Positions 45,056-56,925 of a stretch of DNA of 64,000 nucleotides are shown here, one piece after another. The notes under the pieces were generated by a model. That model did not search any database and was not told the DNA's origin. It was given only the letters and a program-made list of their open reading frames with translations. Position 1 is the first letter of the stretch. Each line of letters starts with the position of its first letter. Position numbers and translations under genes: made by a program. The stretch is from Acanthosoma haemorrhoidale (lineage: Eukaryota > Arthropoda > Insecta > Hemiptera > Acanthosomatidae), in the NCBI GenBank assembly GCA_930367205.1, contig OV884011.1:109855139-109919138 (forward strand). The letters are read 5' to 3'.

Positions 45056-46577
45056 TGCAATCTTGTTGAGAATATAGATCTGATAACTACTCTTTGGCTA
45101 ATTGGCTCTATGCAAACTGACTATTTAATAAATGAGCTCTTAAAATGATCTAACAATTATAATTGTTCTAAGAGGACTTGGTCCCTGAATAAAGTTATGA
45201 TTACATTCATATATTCAAGCTGAATTCTCTCAAAAAATAGATTGACCGGGACTGAGGAACTCCGATTGGCACTGTAACGAACTTCGTCTTATTCGTCTAT
45301 AATATCGACTGGAATCCAAAACAGCACCCACCAGCTTGCTCTCTGGCGAATCAGATTGATGTGTTTATTTGGATACGTCCCCCCATCTCATTCAGTAACA
45401 GTTTTAATTGTCTAAATAACATGACGATGGCTCCCCATTTTGTGTCCGTAGGCTGATTATTGCTGGGAGGGGCCTGATCTTCATATCACCCGCTGTCCCC
45501 TATTTTTTTCTAGTGGATGTGGATTTCAACGGTGAATGTGGGTAGGACTTCTAAGTATCGCTAGTTCCTCAAATTCCTCACACTTAAGTGATAATTATCT
45601 TATCTCCGTTAGGCTGGTAACTTGAACCAGTTGCCTGCATTGGGCGTCGGTAACTTCAATTATCTTTGAATTACCCTACGCGACTTTTTTTATTTGCAAT
45701 TTGCAAAACGTTAACTATAGAGCCTGATGATTTTTACTCTACTTGTGGAATGTTCAATAACGTTAAGAATATTATCTTGTTACTATACAGGAGTACAGTC
45801 CTTTGAATTTGAGAGTTTTAATTTGTTTTATATCTAGCTGTCTGAGATGGGTCCCTCCAATATCTTCGTCTATATAAAATTATCAGTACATGGGGAGTCA
45901 TGCAGTTTTTGACTCAGTTGGTGATATCCTATTTGAGTCAGTGATATCGTAGTCTAACGGTTTTTGCGTTGTTGGAAGAAAGATGAAATCAGAAGAAGAG
46001 GAAGGAATACGTGGAAATAAGACAATTATATTTCTGGGAAAAATGTCTGTTATAGATCGATTAATACGCTTTGCCACCGCAAGCTAAACAAAGTTTAACA
46101 TCAATACAGTAAATGTAATTACCTTATTTCAATTAGCTTAATTTTAGTGACTATTTTCCAGAACTTGAATGTAAATGCAGAAGGGCCAATTTTTAACAAT
46201 GTTTTCGAAGCGATGTGGAAAAGGAAATGTTATGGAATAAAAAGCGATGATGGTTAAAATTAAATTGAAAGAAGGGAAATTCAAGTTGAACGGAACATTC
46301 TGCCGTTATGAATAGAAATAGAAAAAACATTGGTGATCCAAGGATGTTCAGTACATTGCATTACATCTAGGTAATAGAAGGAATAAAACGTCTTCTTCAA
46401 CGTCTATTGATAACCATTTAAGGACACCATTACATGTTCTATTGCCAACAAGCAAGATATAAAATAGATATATCAAGTAATATTTTTATTAAAAAAAGAA
46501 TTAATCGTGTCCTCATAATGACAGCAGTAAAAGCTGCTAAAAGCGCTTATGGAAAATAATAATAAACGTTCGGGAAG
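45056..46577. other. No supported gene
   Basis: Mixed composition. A reverse-strand peptide VTVPIGVPQSR near 45290 resembles RT motif B, but it is isolated and outside the LINE insertion defined by its target duplication. No other coding signal. Confidence 0.35.
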
Positions 46578-46640
46578 ACAAAAATAGGACGTTATTTGCT
46601 TAATCTAAACCCAAAACCAGCAATCGAACCATAAACATCG
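46578..46640 (-). repeat. Short dispersed repeat shared with 9.85 kb
   Basis: GGACGTTATTTGCTTAATCT and AAACCCAAAACCAGCAATCG match 9839-9890. On the reverse strand both read LWF.CW.WV..KQITS in the same frame. The source family is unknown. Confidence 0.5.
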
Positions 46641-48203
46641 ATTCCATTTGTAGTGAATAAGGTAAAAATATTGTTCCTTCAGTTGTAGAGAGAGTGAATT
46701 CATTTAGGTTACCTTGCGGTTTAAGATTTTGAAACTATTCAGGGAGGAGATTCGGAGACCAAATACAAAATGGGGAGACTATAAAAATATGTCAAGCAAT
46801 AGAAATATAAACAGTATTTTGTCAGGAAGATTACTTCTGCTATGCCGAACAGCCAATCATCCTCCAAGCAAATTTCGCAGAGACAATTTCATTATATAGT
46901 CCTATGTCAGCAAGAGATGAAAGAGTGGATGACAAATAAATTCAAGGAAGGAAGAAGACGAGAGGAAATGGGGGTGGGATGAGGGAACAGAGAAGTGGCG
47001 TATAAGGCATGTGCAGGTGGAGCAATGTTGATAAAAAACAAAGAAAAGAAAAAGAAATACGGGGTTTGTTCGTTCATAACACCAACTCTTGCTTGTAAAA
47101 GGGCAGAGCTGTTCCCCCGTTAAAATCGGCTACTGCTCTATAAATATTAGAGATCTAATAATTTTAAGAATGTTAGTTTCATAAAAAAAACTAACTCAAA
47201 TGTGACGAATTTGACCGGAAACGATCGAATGACAGTTTTAACGACTTTTGGTGGTTTAAACTCAATATCGTGATAAAAAATCACATACTCGATTAATCCC
47301 CGACACATATTACGTATTGCTAATAAATACGCTGAGGTTTTACCGGCGCATCAGACGATACAATTACACTTCTAAATTTACTTAGTCAAAGTCGCACACA
47401 CGATTCGATAACAGTTTTAATTACTTGTCGTAAAATAAAAATTATATAATTTAACCACGTTTTACAGTAGAGACTATATTTTTAAGTATTTAATGAGATC
47501 TTGACGGAACATTTCATGGATCTGGTTGGAAGTGGGCACACACAAACACCAGACTGGCGGACATACATACACACAGACATCACTTTTTTTCAATATTTTA
47601 TAAAATAAATCTTGACAAAATTTATTGTTGAAAAGCCTGCTGAATAGAGAAATGTTACTTTGAAATTGGTACAGGCAAACCTGTATTATGAATGAAATAT
47701 GAATGTAAACTAACGAAACAAAAGCCGGGCCCGTTTTATAATTTTCAAGTCCCTGCTCAGAAGATTTATGATTTTGATTTTTTCTTAAAGATAGGTAATT
47801 TTTTAGTGTAATAGCACTAATTTTTCAAATCCTAAAAAATGTAATTATGTGCTACCAAAAGTGTTCAAGCGTTAAACAAAAGTTTTACAGTTTGTTTTAA
47901 GACACTATCTATTGTATATGTTATGCTAGAGAGGACCATCCATTCTCCTGTTCTGAAATATAGCAAACAGCGATAAGACCAATAGGACACGAAGGAGACC
48001 AACACGACCCGATACAGCATCAAAGTGACCCCCTGACCTCATGAATTAGTGAACGGTCCGGTCAAAGAAACGTCTCTCTTCTGACATAGATGAAAATTTA
48101 TCCAAACGCTTTCGTCCCAGGAAAAGCAGCTAGCTTAGGGATAATTGTTATTACTAGTACTCAAGATACAAAGACACACAGGACATCGATTTTTAGATTA
48201 GTT
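46641..48203. other. No gene seen
   Basis: AT-rich sequence with a purine-rich patch (46920-47060). A 61-codon frame at 46714-46899 is unrecognised. Confidence 0.45.
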
Positions 48204-48310
48204 TTTAATTACAAATATCATTGCCCTATTGGAAACTAAGCGATAGTAATCTGCGATCCCATTCATAGATATTTACCAATCACTTATTCATTCATACAAT
48301 GCATACAACT
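48204..48310 (-). mobile_element. Decayed LINE/SINE 3' tail
   Basis: TTTTAATTACAAATATCATT-GCCCTATTGGAAACTAAG with TTCATTCATAC downstream; a diverged member of the hairpin-tail family, next to a C9 run at about 48317-48325. Confidence 0.45.
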
Positions 48311-51300
48311 ACATACCCCCCCCCACCTTTGATATGTTTATTGTTGCGAATAGAAATGAGTAGCTACCCGTGCTTGATTTTCTTCTCTTGCCCTTAACGG
48401 AGTGCTTAAAATAAACGTTAATTAAAAGATAATGAAAATTTCCATTTTAAACATTTTTTTGTTCATTAATGTTTGAACATCAATGGTAGCATACGATTAA
48501 TGCACCGTTCAATATTTTATTCTGTTACGATCAAAATTTTTCAATGTTGGGAAAACTAGCAAAACCTCAACTACATAACAGTACAATGATTTTAAATAGA
48601 AAATGAAAGAAAAATATAATATAATAAGTAAGATTATCGATGCTGACTGACATGCTTTGGCATTGTGCTTTATTTGACATGCTGCTCTGTTGTAATAAAA
48701 TATGCACGGTTCTCTTATGGATGTAAATGTGGATTTCAAATTTCTTCAATTAGTCGATTTGTGGAAATGGGGAAACCGTCAAAAAAATCTATTTATGTAT
48801 TTATTGTAATAAAAACATAATATATGTATAGTATGATGTATACACAGATTCGTATCTGGAGGGCCAATTTCATCCAATTACAAACAGATTAATATCAATT
48901 AGGCAAAACGGAAGTGAAACAGTTCAACTGAGTAAATACCATTGAGAATATTTCGACAAAGTAATTGAACGACTTTGATAATTTCATATTAAAACCCCAT
49001 TACTTCTAAGGCCTGTAAACTCCGATACTAAATTACATCTACTCGTTCTCAGACTGGAAGTTACTAATTAAACACAATTAATCTAGAACTTTATAACTGG
49101 CGGACGTACCATCGATTTCTTCACTTTTACTTCCTCCCAGTTACTGCCTCGTGGTGTTTAATTCTACAATAATAATGATTTCATCGACTCCAGACTAATA
49201 TTTCTGTTTCAATCGTGTGATAAAAATTCAAAATCGTTATAATATACATTCCGTTTAGTATCTTCTTTAAAATACTAAGCAGCATAGTGACGCAATAAAA
49301 GGGGGACCGATTCAGTTAATGTTTCGGCATAATAACTTCATGCAAGAGTACAACACCCAGTAGTTAAACAGACACATTTCTTTCATATTTTCTCAAACAT
49401 TACTGGACGTCAGAAAATTTTTACAAGAGATGAAATTCGGATAAAAAATATTGTGAGTAACAATAGCACCTTATCTTATTTTTATATTGGGCCTTACTAT
49501 AGGATTTGTTATTAATGAATCACCAAGCGCATGTCTTACCATATCGAATTTGCATTTATTCGAAGACATTTAAAGAAAAGAGTGTTGGCTGCGACTTATT
49601 TAGATTTCTTATGCCCTAGATGCTATTTAAGATTTAATGTTAGGATTATTCCCATGGTTAAGAACACATTAAATAATAATGCACTAAATCAAAACGACTT
49701 TCAATAAAAGAAAAAGAAAAAAAAAGTGTTGTTAGCTAACAATAGAAATCACGTATAAGAGTCATCGATAGTATTCGATTTCAGTACTTGTTTTTTATTC
49801 AATATTTAAACTATTGGTAATTTTTTTTGTCATGGCTGGCAATTTTCAGAAACCTAGGTTGGGTCCTGAAATGCAATGATCGGTTTTAAGATTTAAGAAA
49901 GATTTAAGCCAAGCCCCGTGTCAGTTCTGCATTCCCGATCGAACTCCTTAGTTCGTATTTACACATATAAATATAATTTAGTAACTATCTAATATTTTTT
50001 CTTTGCACAGTAAGGCATTTATCAATAACGTTTTCAACAGCTGCCATCTTTAGTTGCCAATCGACGGTGTGAGAAACTTAGAAACATTTAAAATAATTTA
50101 AAAACGAAGAGTAAAGTCTGAAGAGGTAGCAAACCTATTCCAAAGTCTCAATTAGTATTATCTCTCAATTTTTTCATGTCTAATATGTCTATCAAATGGC
50201 AACTGAAGATGATACATCAGAGCTGTCGGAAATGTTATTGGTGAATAAATACCATGTTCGTTTATACATGTTCGTCGTCGTTCGATAATGATCGTTGTGT
50301 TAGTGGAAAGACAAAAGATTTATTATTTTATCATATCCTCCCACAACCAGCACTAATCATATAATTTAATCACTAATTTATGTGAATATGTTTTGATCAG
50401 AGCTGGTTACCTTTGGCCGAGTTAGTATCTGACAATAGTTTTCTTCGACATTTTATTTCGGATTATACTGTACTATTTTGTGACAGCAAATTGTAACGAA
50501 CGAACAACAAACAAACTACAGCACGAAGCTAACGGCCGAAGGCGGCAGAAAACATTTTTTTCCTCGGATACCTGGTCTGTGCTGAGACAACGGGAGCACG
50601 CCTGGACCGGTCTGAAGGCCAGCTGCCAACTTATGGCATAAAAAAGTGAGAAGCTACGTGCTCTACCAGACGTGTGCCCCCTCTCAACTAATAAACTTCT
50701 TATAGCAACAGCTCCGAAATATTTTCCGAATAAATAAATTCCTTTCCTCGAAACCCCTATCGGCGGTTGTTTCCAATCGTTTATTCTCATAAATTATTTA
50801 TTTGTTGGCGAATTGTATTGCCGAGCCTAGGTAAAAATGATTGAATCTGATCTGACATTCATAAGGTACATTCCATAATACCTCCAAACAAACTAATTAC
50901 TAGGAGAAATAGTAGAAGTGAAAACGTCGTGGTTTGTAGGAAATCTCTGCGCAGAAACTATTTAGGATTTCAGCTATTTTTTTATATAAAAACCCATTAA
51001 AAGCCGTAATTAATAACAATTTCAAAGATAAAGTGTACAAAATCTTCCAAATCTGTTTTAATAGTTTTTTTTCTATATCAATAATTTAAGTCACTGGTCT
51101 TCAAAGTAAGTACTTTGCTCTGTGCGGAGGGTTATAAAGGCCCGAAAAATTTGTTCTTCTGTTCCGGGACTACAATAAAGATTTAAACGGTAGGATATTT
51201 ACAGTATAATAGTTGGTCACGGGAGTGAATATTTTGGAAAAGGTATGAATCAATGAAATAACTGCCGACGGTAGGAGGTATAGAGCTACGTAATATGTAC

Positions 51301-51759
51301 ATATAAATAATATATGATTTATGTATATATGTAGTTTATAGTTTAGTAGTTACTATAGTTTATTACATGGTAGGCTAAAGTAGGCCTGCCTATCTTACTT
51401 ACCACAACTGTGAATAATAGAAGCCCCAGACGGCGTGGCATGATCAAAGGACTACAAAAGAGCAGCCAACCCCCGCGATATGAGATCTGTTCTTCATTTT
51501 ACGGATTTAGGTACCGTGACCTAGTCCTTCGCCATGGTACATCAGGTCGTACCATCGTACGGTCCTTACACCATGGACGGGGACTTAGCCCATTCAGGTC
51601 ACGCTTACCTCTTACTATCTCCATTTCCAAGACGATGCAATCTTTCCGGGGTTTGGATTTCCCGTCTTCTATCCTTTACATCGTTTCGGATTTATCTGAC
51701 CTGATCAGGTATGCGGATCATATAAAGGCCTTTTTCATGATTTAAACCTTACACTCTCT
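48311..51759. other. No supported gene
   Basis: Mostly AT-rich. The block 50473-50790 is open for 105 codons on the minus strand, and 51410-51745 for 111 codons on the plus strand. Both are GC-richer than their flanks and match no family I know. The second lies directly 3' (minus-strand sense) of the SINE at 51.8 kb and may be part of a longer repeat. Confidence 0.35.
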
Positions 51760-51900
51760 GCTCTATCGTGGTCAGTAGTACCTAGTAAGGTTTTTAGTTC
51801 GGATTCACTTCTACTTTATTCAAGAAGTTACTCATTTGTTCCCTCGTAACTCAATGAAACCTCGATGGTCAGGAATTGAATTCAACCGTCTGCATTGTTC
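51760..51900 (-). mobile_element. tRNA-derived SINE, copy 3
   Basis: The minus-strand body GAGGGAACAAATGAGTAACT-TCTTGAATAAAGTAG is followed by TTACTAGGTACTACTGACCA. It aligns with 16680-16800 (TAAACGAGTAGC-TCCTTGAATAAAG, CCTAGCACTAACCA). The head is more decayed than in the other copies. Confidence 0.5.
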
Positions 51901-54095
51901 AAAATATAAATTCATTGAATGAATCATATGAATTTCCCCTTTATTTAAGCACTAATGTATTCAGATTCAGTAAGCCATAGAAATGTAATTTTGGATGCAA
52001 AACCACTTTTACTTTAAAATAATTATAGATGTTATGATATTGTAGTGTTATTCAAAGCGACGTTAGCCACTTTTAATAAAAACATTCGAAAGGATGAATT
52101 CGAAGAACTTAAAATAAATTAATTTGCATTAACAAATAAACATTGCGGGGATTAGGATAAACATACTATTTGTTCAATGCTCATTTTAATTTTACTATTA
52201 ACCAAAAGTTCTGAACAGTGACGCACATAGAGCTTTTGATATCTGAGGTGGTCCCCAATTTACCATCGCTTCTACGTCAATCAAAATCAAGAGTGATTAT
52301 TAACAATTACTGAACATAAATGAATAAAAAAAAAATCTTCATTCGTTTAAACAGATTGTTCAGATAGTGATAAAATGTAAACGTATTTATGTATGCATAT
52401 ATTTCTTGTTTTTTTATAGAAATAATCCACCACCAGGCAAATGTGACCATAACAAATTCCAAATTCACGTTCCACGTGTTTTCTTTTCGTTTTAAATTGT
52501 ATTTACTATAATCATTTATTTGGTCGATTAAAACATCATTATATTATTTTTTGGTTTGCATTGTAAACAAAAAAATATGCCACCCTGTGGGGTATATATA
52601 ATTAGGTTTTTTGGCTATTTATTTATAAAACAAACGCATTTAACACAAAATTAAGTACAGCGACTAAATTAGATATTATTCACCTACTAAAATCATCTTT
52701 TAAGACATCTTTAACCATACCATAAGCAAATGCTGGTAAATAATCGTTTTCGAACCCAAAATTTAATAGACTAGAATAGCAGAAAATTACTGCTCTTAAT
52801 TATTTCGATCTAGCAGCTGTTCGTGGCATGTTTATGTTATGTAAAATACACAAGTTGCTTTATATTCAGCTATGTTAATTAAAGTGCTGAATTCATGACT
52901 TAGCTGGCCGATAATTCTACGTTTTATTACTTTCTAGACACAGGTGGGTGAACATTGGTAATGTTTATTACAGAATAAATCAGGAAACACAATTCTTTTA
53001 ATATCAAGCAAGCCCTTATTTATGCACAGCTAACATGATACTGTGATATGAACACATCCATATAGTGTTCTATTGCTATAATCAATGGGCCCACTTACCA
53101 CCCGCAGTCAGCCTAGTTCCTGCGCAACAGGTTTCCCCTTTCCACTATTAAAGTATCCAACCAAGCCTTTCACAGCTGCAATTTTTCAATACTTATGAGC
53201 ACATTTAAATTTTAGTTCTGCCACTCAGCCTTCTTTGAATTTGAGCTGACTGAAGGTTTTGCAATGGTGAAAGGTAGTGTGAATAAAAATCTTGATTTTT
53301 TTTTAATTCATTGTTCATTTCCTATATTATCTTAAAATATTCTTATCTTTATCTTTATTTAATTTGTAAATAGGGTTTTTTTGTATGAGAAGGTTTTTAT
53401 TTATCCTATTTAGTATTTGAAATTTGTTTGTTAATATATCGTTATTTTATAACAATGTGCAATAAAATCAGAAGGATCGAAAGAAGTAATGACAATTTAG
53501 TGATAAAGATGACGGTAGAGATAGTTTTGCTGAGTTTTAAATGGTTTTTTATCTGTGATATAACCTATTAGTAATTCCTGTATTTTAGTTGAAACCTAAT
53601 GTACCTTTTCGATCGTTTTAGTAAAAATATATATGTTTATATATTAGTTAAAAAATTTAACCCATTTTCTGGCATTAGTAAAGACATTTTGAACGTAGGA
53701 ATATTTTATTCCACTGTTTTATAATTCCAACAATTTATATTTAATTCTATTTATTTGTAATTGATTTGTTGACTTCATCTATGAATTTATTTTTTTGCTG
53801 TATAGTTTGATTTAGATAACAGATTTTCATTTTTATAACAGTTTTTAACATATTTATATGTTTGTCCTTGAACGTGTATCAAATTGTTTAGGTAGCACGT
53901 GAATGTTATAGCTGAAACCCTTAAAAATGGCGACCTAGCCCATTGAAAACGTTTGTCTAGAAATTAATATAGTTGTGCAGAGAATAAAACTATTTGTATA
54001 ATAATAAATCAGTAAGAAAATTTTAATTTAATCATGTTAATTAACATATCAATTTATCATTTTAAATTTTTATTTGAATGAGAGCATTTATCTTA
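51901..54095. other. No gene seen
   Basis: Very AT-rich. The last few hundred bases before 54096 may be the 3' UTR of the element whose tail follows, but nothing coding is visible. Confidence 0.4.
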
Positions 54096-54147
54096 ATTAT
54101 TATTGCCTTATAAAAGGCAGATTGTAATTATGGCACAATAAAGGAAT
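54096..54147 (+). mobile_element. LINE/SINE 3' tail (AATAAAG hairpin family)
   Basis: TAATTATTATTGCCTTATAA, AAGGCAGATTGTAATTATGG and CACAATAAAGG, nearly identical to 6495-6544. Of all tails in the window these two are the closest pair. Confidence 0.65.
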
Positions 54148-54525
54148 ATAAAGGAAATTTGTAGTAAGGTAGACCTCTATTTATGTAACACAAACTCAAT
54201 ACATACAGTTATAAATAGTTTCCTGAATATATAATTTCTCTTATGTTTAATGACAGTTAGAATTTTCAAGTTTTATTTTAGCACAAAATACGTGCAATAA
54301 TTTTTATAACTTGAACCCTTCAATAAGACCAAGTCAGCCAAGAGATTTTAGGCCTAGTTTAGTAATAACATCTGGAAACAAATCCATAAATTTCGTTTTA
54401 TTAGTATGCATACTTGACAACGGGAAATATTCTGCAATATTTAATTGGAGCTTAGGCTATACGGTTGTAAAAGTAAGGGTTAAATTTATTAAACAATAAC
54501 CACCACTCACTTAGATACTGCAGAA

Positions 54526-54552
54526 CCCACGCTCGAGTGGGCGTTCGACGCC
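54526..54552. repeat. Two overlapping GC hairpins
   Basis: CCCAC-GCTCGA-GTGGG (54526-54541) overlaps GGCG-TTCGA-CGCC (54540-54552). The second resembles a tRNA T-arm, but no tRNA can be built around it. Confidence 0.5.
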
Positions 54553-54987
54553 ACCTGACCGCGACAGAAAGATAGAAAAAAAACCATTTATTCAATATCC
54601 TTAATTAATAATTAAAACTTCCAATGATCTCTTATTAGGTCCAGCTGATGGCTTGATACCTTAATATGATAAACATTACTATGGGTAGAAGAGCTTGAGA
54701 TATAAAATACATAATATGTGAACAATTAGATTTTAATGCATAAAAAAAATATGTAAATTTGTAAAATTAACTCTTGGGAATGTGCATGCTGAATTTGATA
54801 ATCATTTTCTACCAACGGAGAATGTAAAATTGAAAATATTCTTATGACTCTAAACAAAATATTACTGGTTGATGATATATTGTTGTGATATTAGAGATTG
54901 TGGAGTTTTTATATAATATTTAATCCAACTTATCAAGAAGGCAAAATAAAAACAAGTGAGTGTGTATGAAAAAAACAAAAGAGTATA

Positions 54988-55104
54988 GTTGTTGTTATAA
55001 GGAACACACACAAAATTACTCTCTAGTTTTAGCCAGTTATAATTAGTTGTTGTTGTGGTTCTGAGAGAACACACACAGTTAGACTCTGGTTTTGGGACCG
55101 GCCT
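54988..55104. repeat. Two-copy diverged tandem repeat, about 58 bp unit
   Basis: Units at 54988 and 55046 share GTTGTTGTT, GAACACACACA, ACTCT and GGTTTTAG/G. The minus-strand 70-codon frame at 54862-55074 arises from it. Confidence 0.65.
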
Positions 55105-56699
55105 GTGTTACATGTCAGCTGTAAATTGTGAGTCAGAAAGAATTTAAAATTTCTTTTGGTTAGTGGTATTGGACGTGGCAGAACCAAGAAGAGCCATTGC
55201 AAGAAAAGAAAAAGAATTTATTTGGTTTGAAAATAATTGATGAGGATAAAAGAAGAAGAAGAAGCATAATTGTAAACAAGTATTTATAAATAATTAATTT
55301 AAGTTTTTTCAATTGTTTTTTTTGTAATTAAATTCATCTTTTTGCCAGATTTATTTTAGTTAATAGAACCTAATAGCAAATAGTAAATAAAATAAATTTA
55401 AAGTTAACAATAAAACTAATATATTAGAAGAACGTGATAATATATATAATACTTACAGCCACTTGGTTATAACTATGAATTTCCTTCAGATGTACATTTA
55501 AAAGAACCAAAATATTGAAATTTATTGCCTCTAAATATGGGATAGTAGTCACATAAATTGGCAATAGCTTATGGTACATTACTAATTATTAACGCACTGT
55601 GGTTTTCAATGATCAGAACTAACATAGCACACTTAGGTAGGCTCCAGATCAGCTTTCATAATTATATTATATATATAAATAAGCTATACGAAAGAAATTA
55701 GGTGTTCATGTTTTCAGATCTCTTTAAAAGTGTTTAATTATAACATATTGGGAACATATACATAAACGAGTGAAAAAAGGCGATATACGGTCCGTTATCG
55801 TTTGGTCAGGTAATCCCTCTTATTTGTTTACCTCTTTGAATAAATTTGATCTGATATTCTTTATAAACATCTCCATTCTTTTATTGTTAATATATTCTAA
55901 CTTTTGACACGTACATCTTAAGTTCAAAATAAATCACTTTCTAACGATATATATCATCACCTACCTTTCAGTATTTATTTAAAAAAATACAATTCCACAA
56001 TTATAAAAACATAAAATAAAAATCATCGGTAATTCTTTATAGGATATGGGGACAAATATTTTCCCATATCGCATATTCTCGACTAAAATACAAATATTAC
56101 AGTTTTAAATAACTTCGCAATGTGCATGATAACATCTACAATAAGGGCCACATTCTGATTAAATAAACTGGTATGCGGTCGGTCGAGGGGTTACCTGAAT
56201 TCCCTCAAAAATTTCTCGAGTACCTCGTGTCCCGCAATTCACCTTAATATAAATTTCAGGAAGGTAGTGAGAAATTCTTTCTCTGTAGAGGTATCTAACT
56301 AAACTCCAACAATTTCCACTCGACGAAGGGCATATCCCTTGATCACCAGAGACTTATTTCTTGATAACAAATTGTTGTGTAATGCTACAGTTGAGAAAAA
56401 TTCGTTTTCCAATTTGGAATTCTTCTGCTTTAAAACACTATTGTATAAAACCAATTTGTGATAATTATGTCAATTCAGTTTTTCTTTTTGATACCCATAT
56501 ATCCCACACGCGATAGATGGGTATGGCTTACACCAGAAAGTCTATAGGTAAAACAACACCTGATCTCAATAAATAATCAATGGTCAACATTTAATTCACA
56601 GTTGTGATGCGCCATTCTCACAGCTTTACTTACCCAAAATGTTAAGTTCTATATTTTACGAAGTATAACTTTGATTATGAATGAAAAAACAAGTTTTAT
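55105..56699. other. No gene seen
   Basis: AT-rich sequence; a (GAA)5 run lies at about 55251. No recognisable mobile element. Confidence 0.45.
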
Positions 56700-56925
56700 G
56701 CATCCCGGAACACAAAATCCCACCTCTCTGACCTCATACTCCTGCCCAAAAAACTCGAAGGTTCCTTCCTCACTACTCGCTGGGACTCTCTCGCCTAATA
56801 TCCAACGCGCTTCATCCTAACAAACTCACCGAAACCCTCTTATGCCAATACCTCCTAACTATTCAGACAGACGCTTGCAAGTATGGGAATGATTCATTCA
56901 TTATATTGTATTTTTATACTTGTTA
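56700..56925 (+). pseudogene. LINE ORF2 C-terminus remnant (WNSLP type)
   Basis: TTRWDSLA at 56775, then after a frame shift LISNALHPNKLTETLLCQYL. The DNA CGCCTAATATCCAACGCGCTTC aligns with 35935-35960 and the reverse strand of 11.84 kb. It ends in GGGAATGATTCATTCATTAT and an AT-rich run. Composition is GC-richer than its surroundings. Dead fragment. Confidence 0.5.

Noticed and set aside
45056..45330. Reverse-strand peptide VTVPIGVPQSR and an apparent upstream extension of the 44.6-kb LINE
   Set aside because: The perfect 12-bp target duplication ends the LINE at 45043; the motif B-like peptide lies outside, is isolated, and is probably chance.
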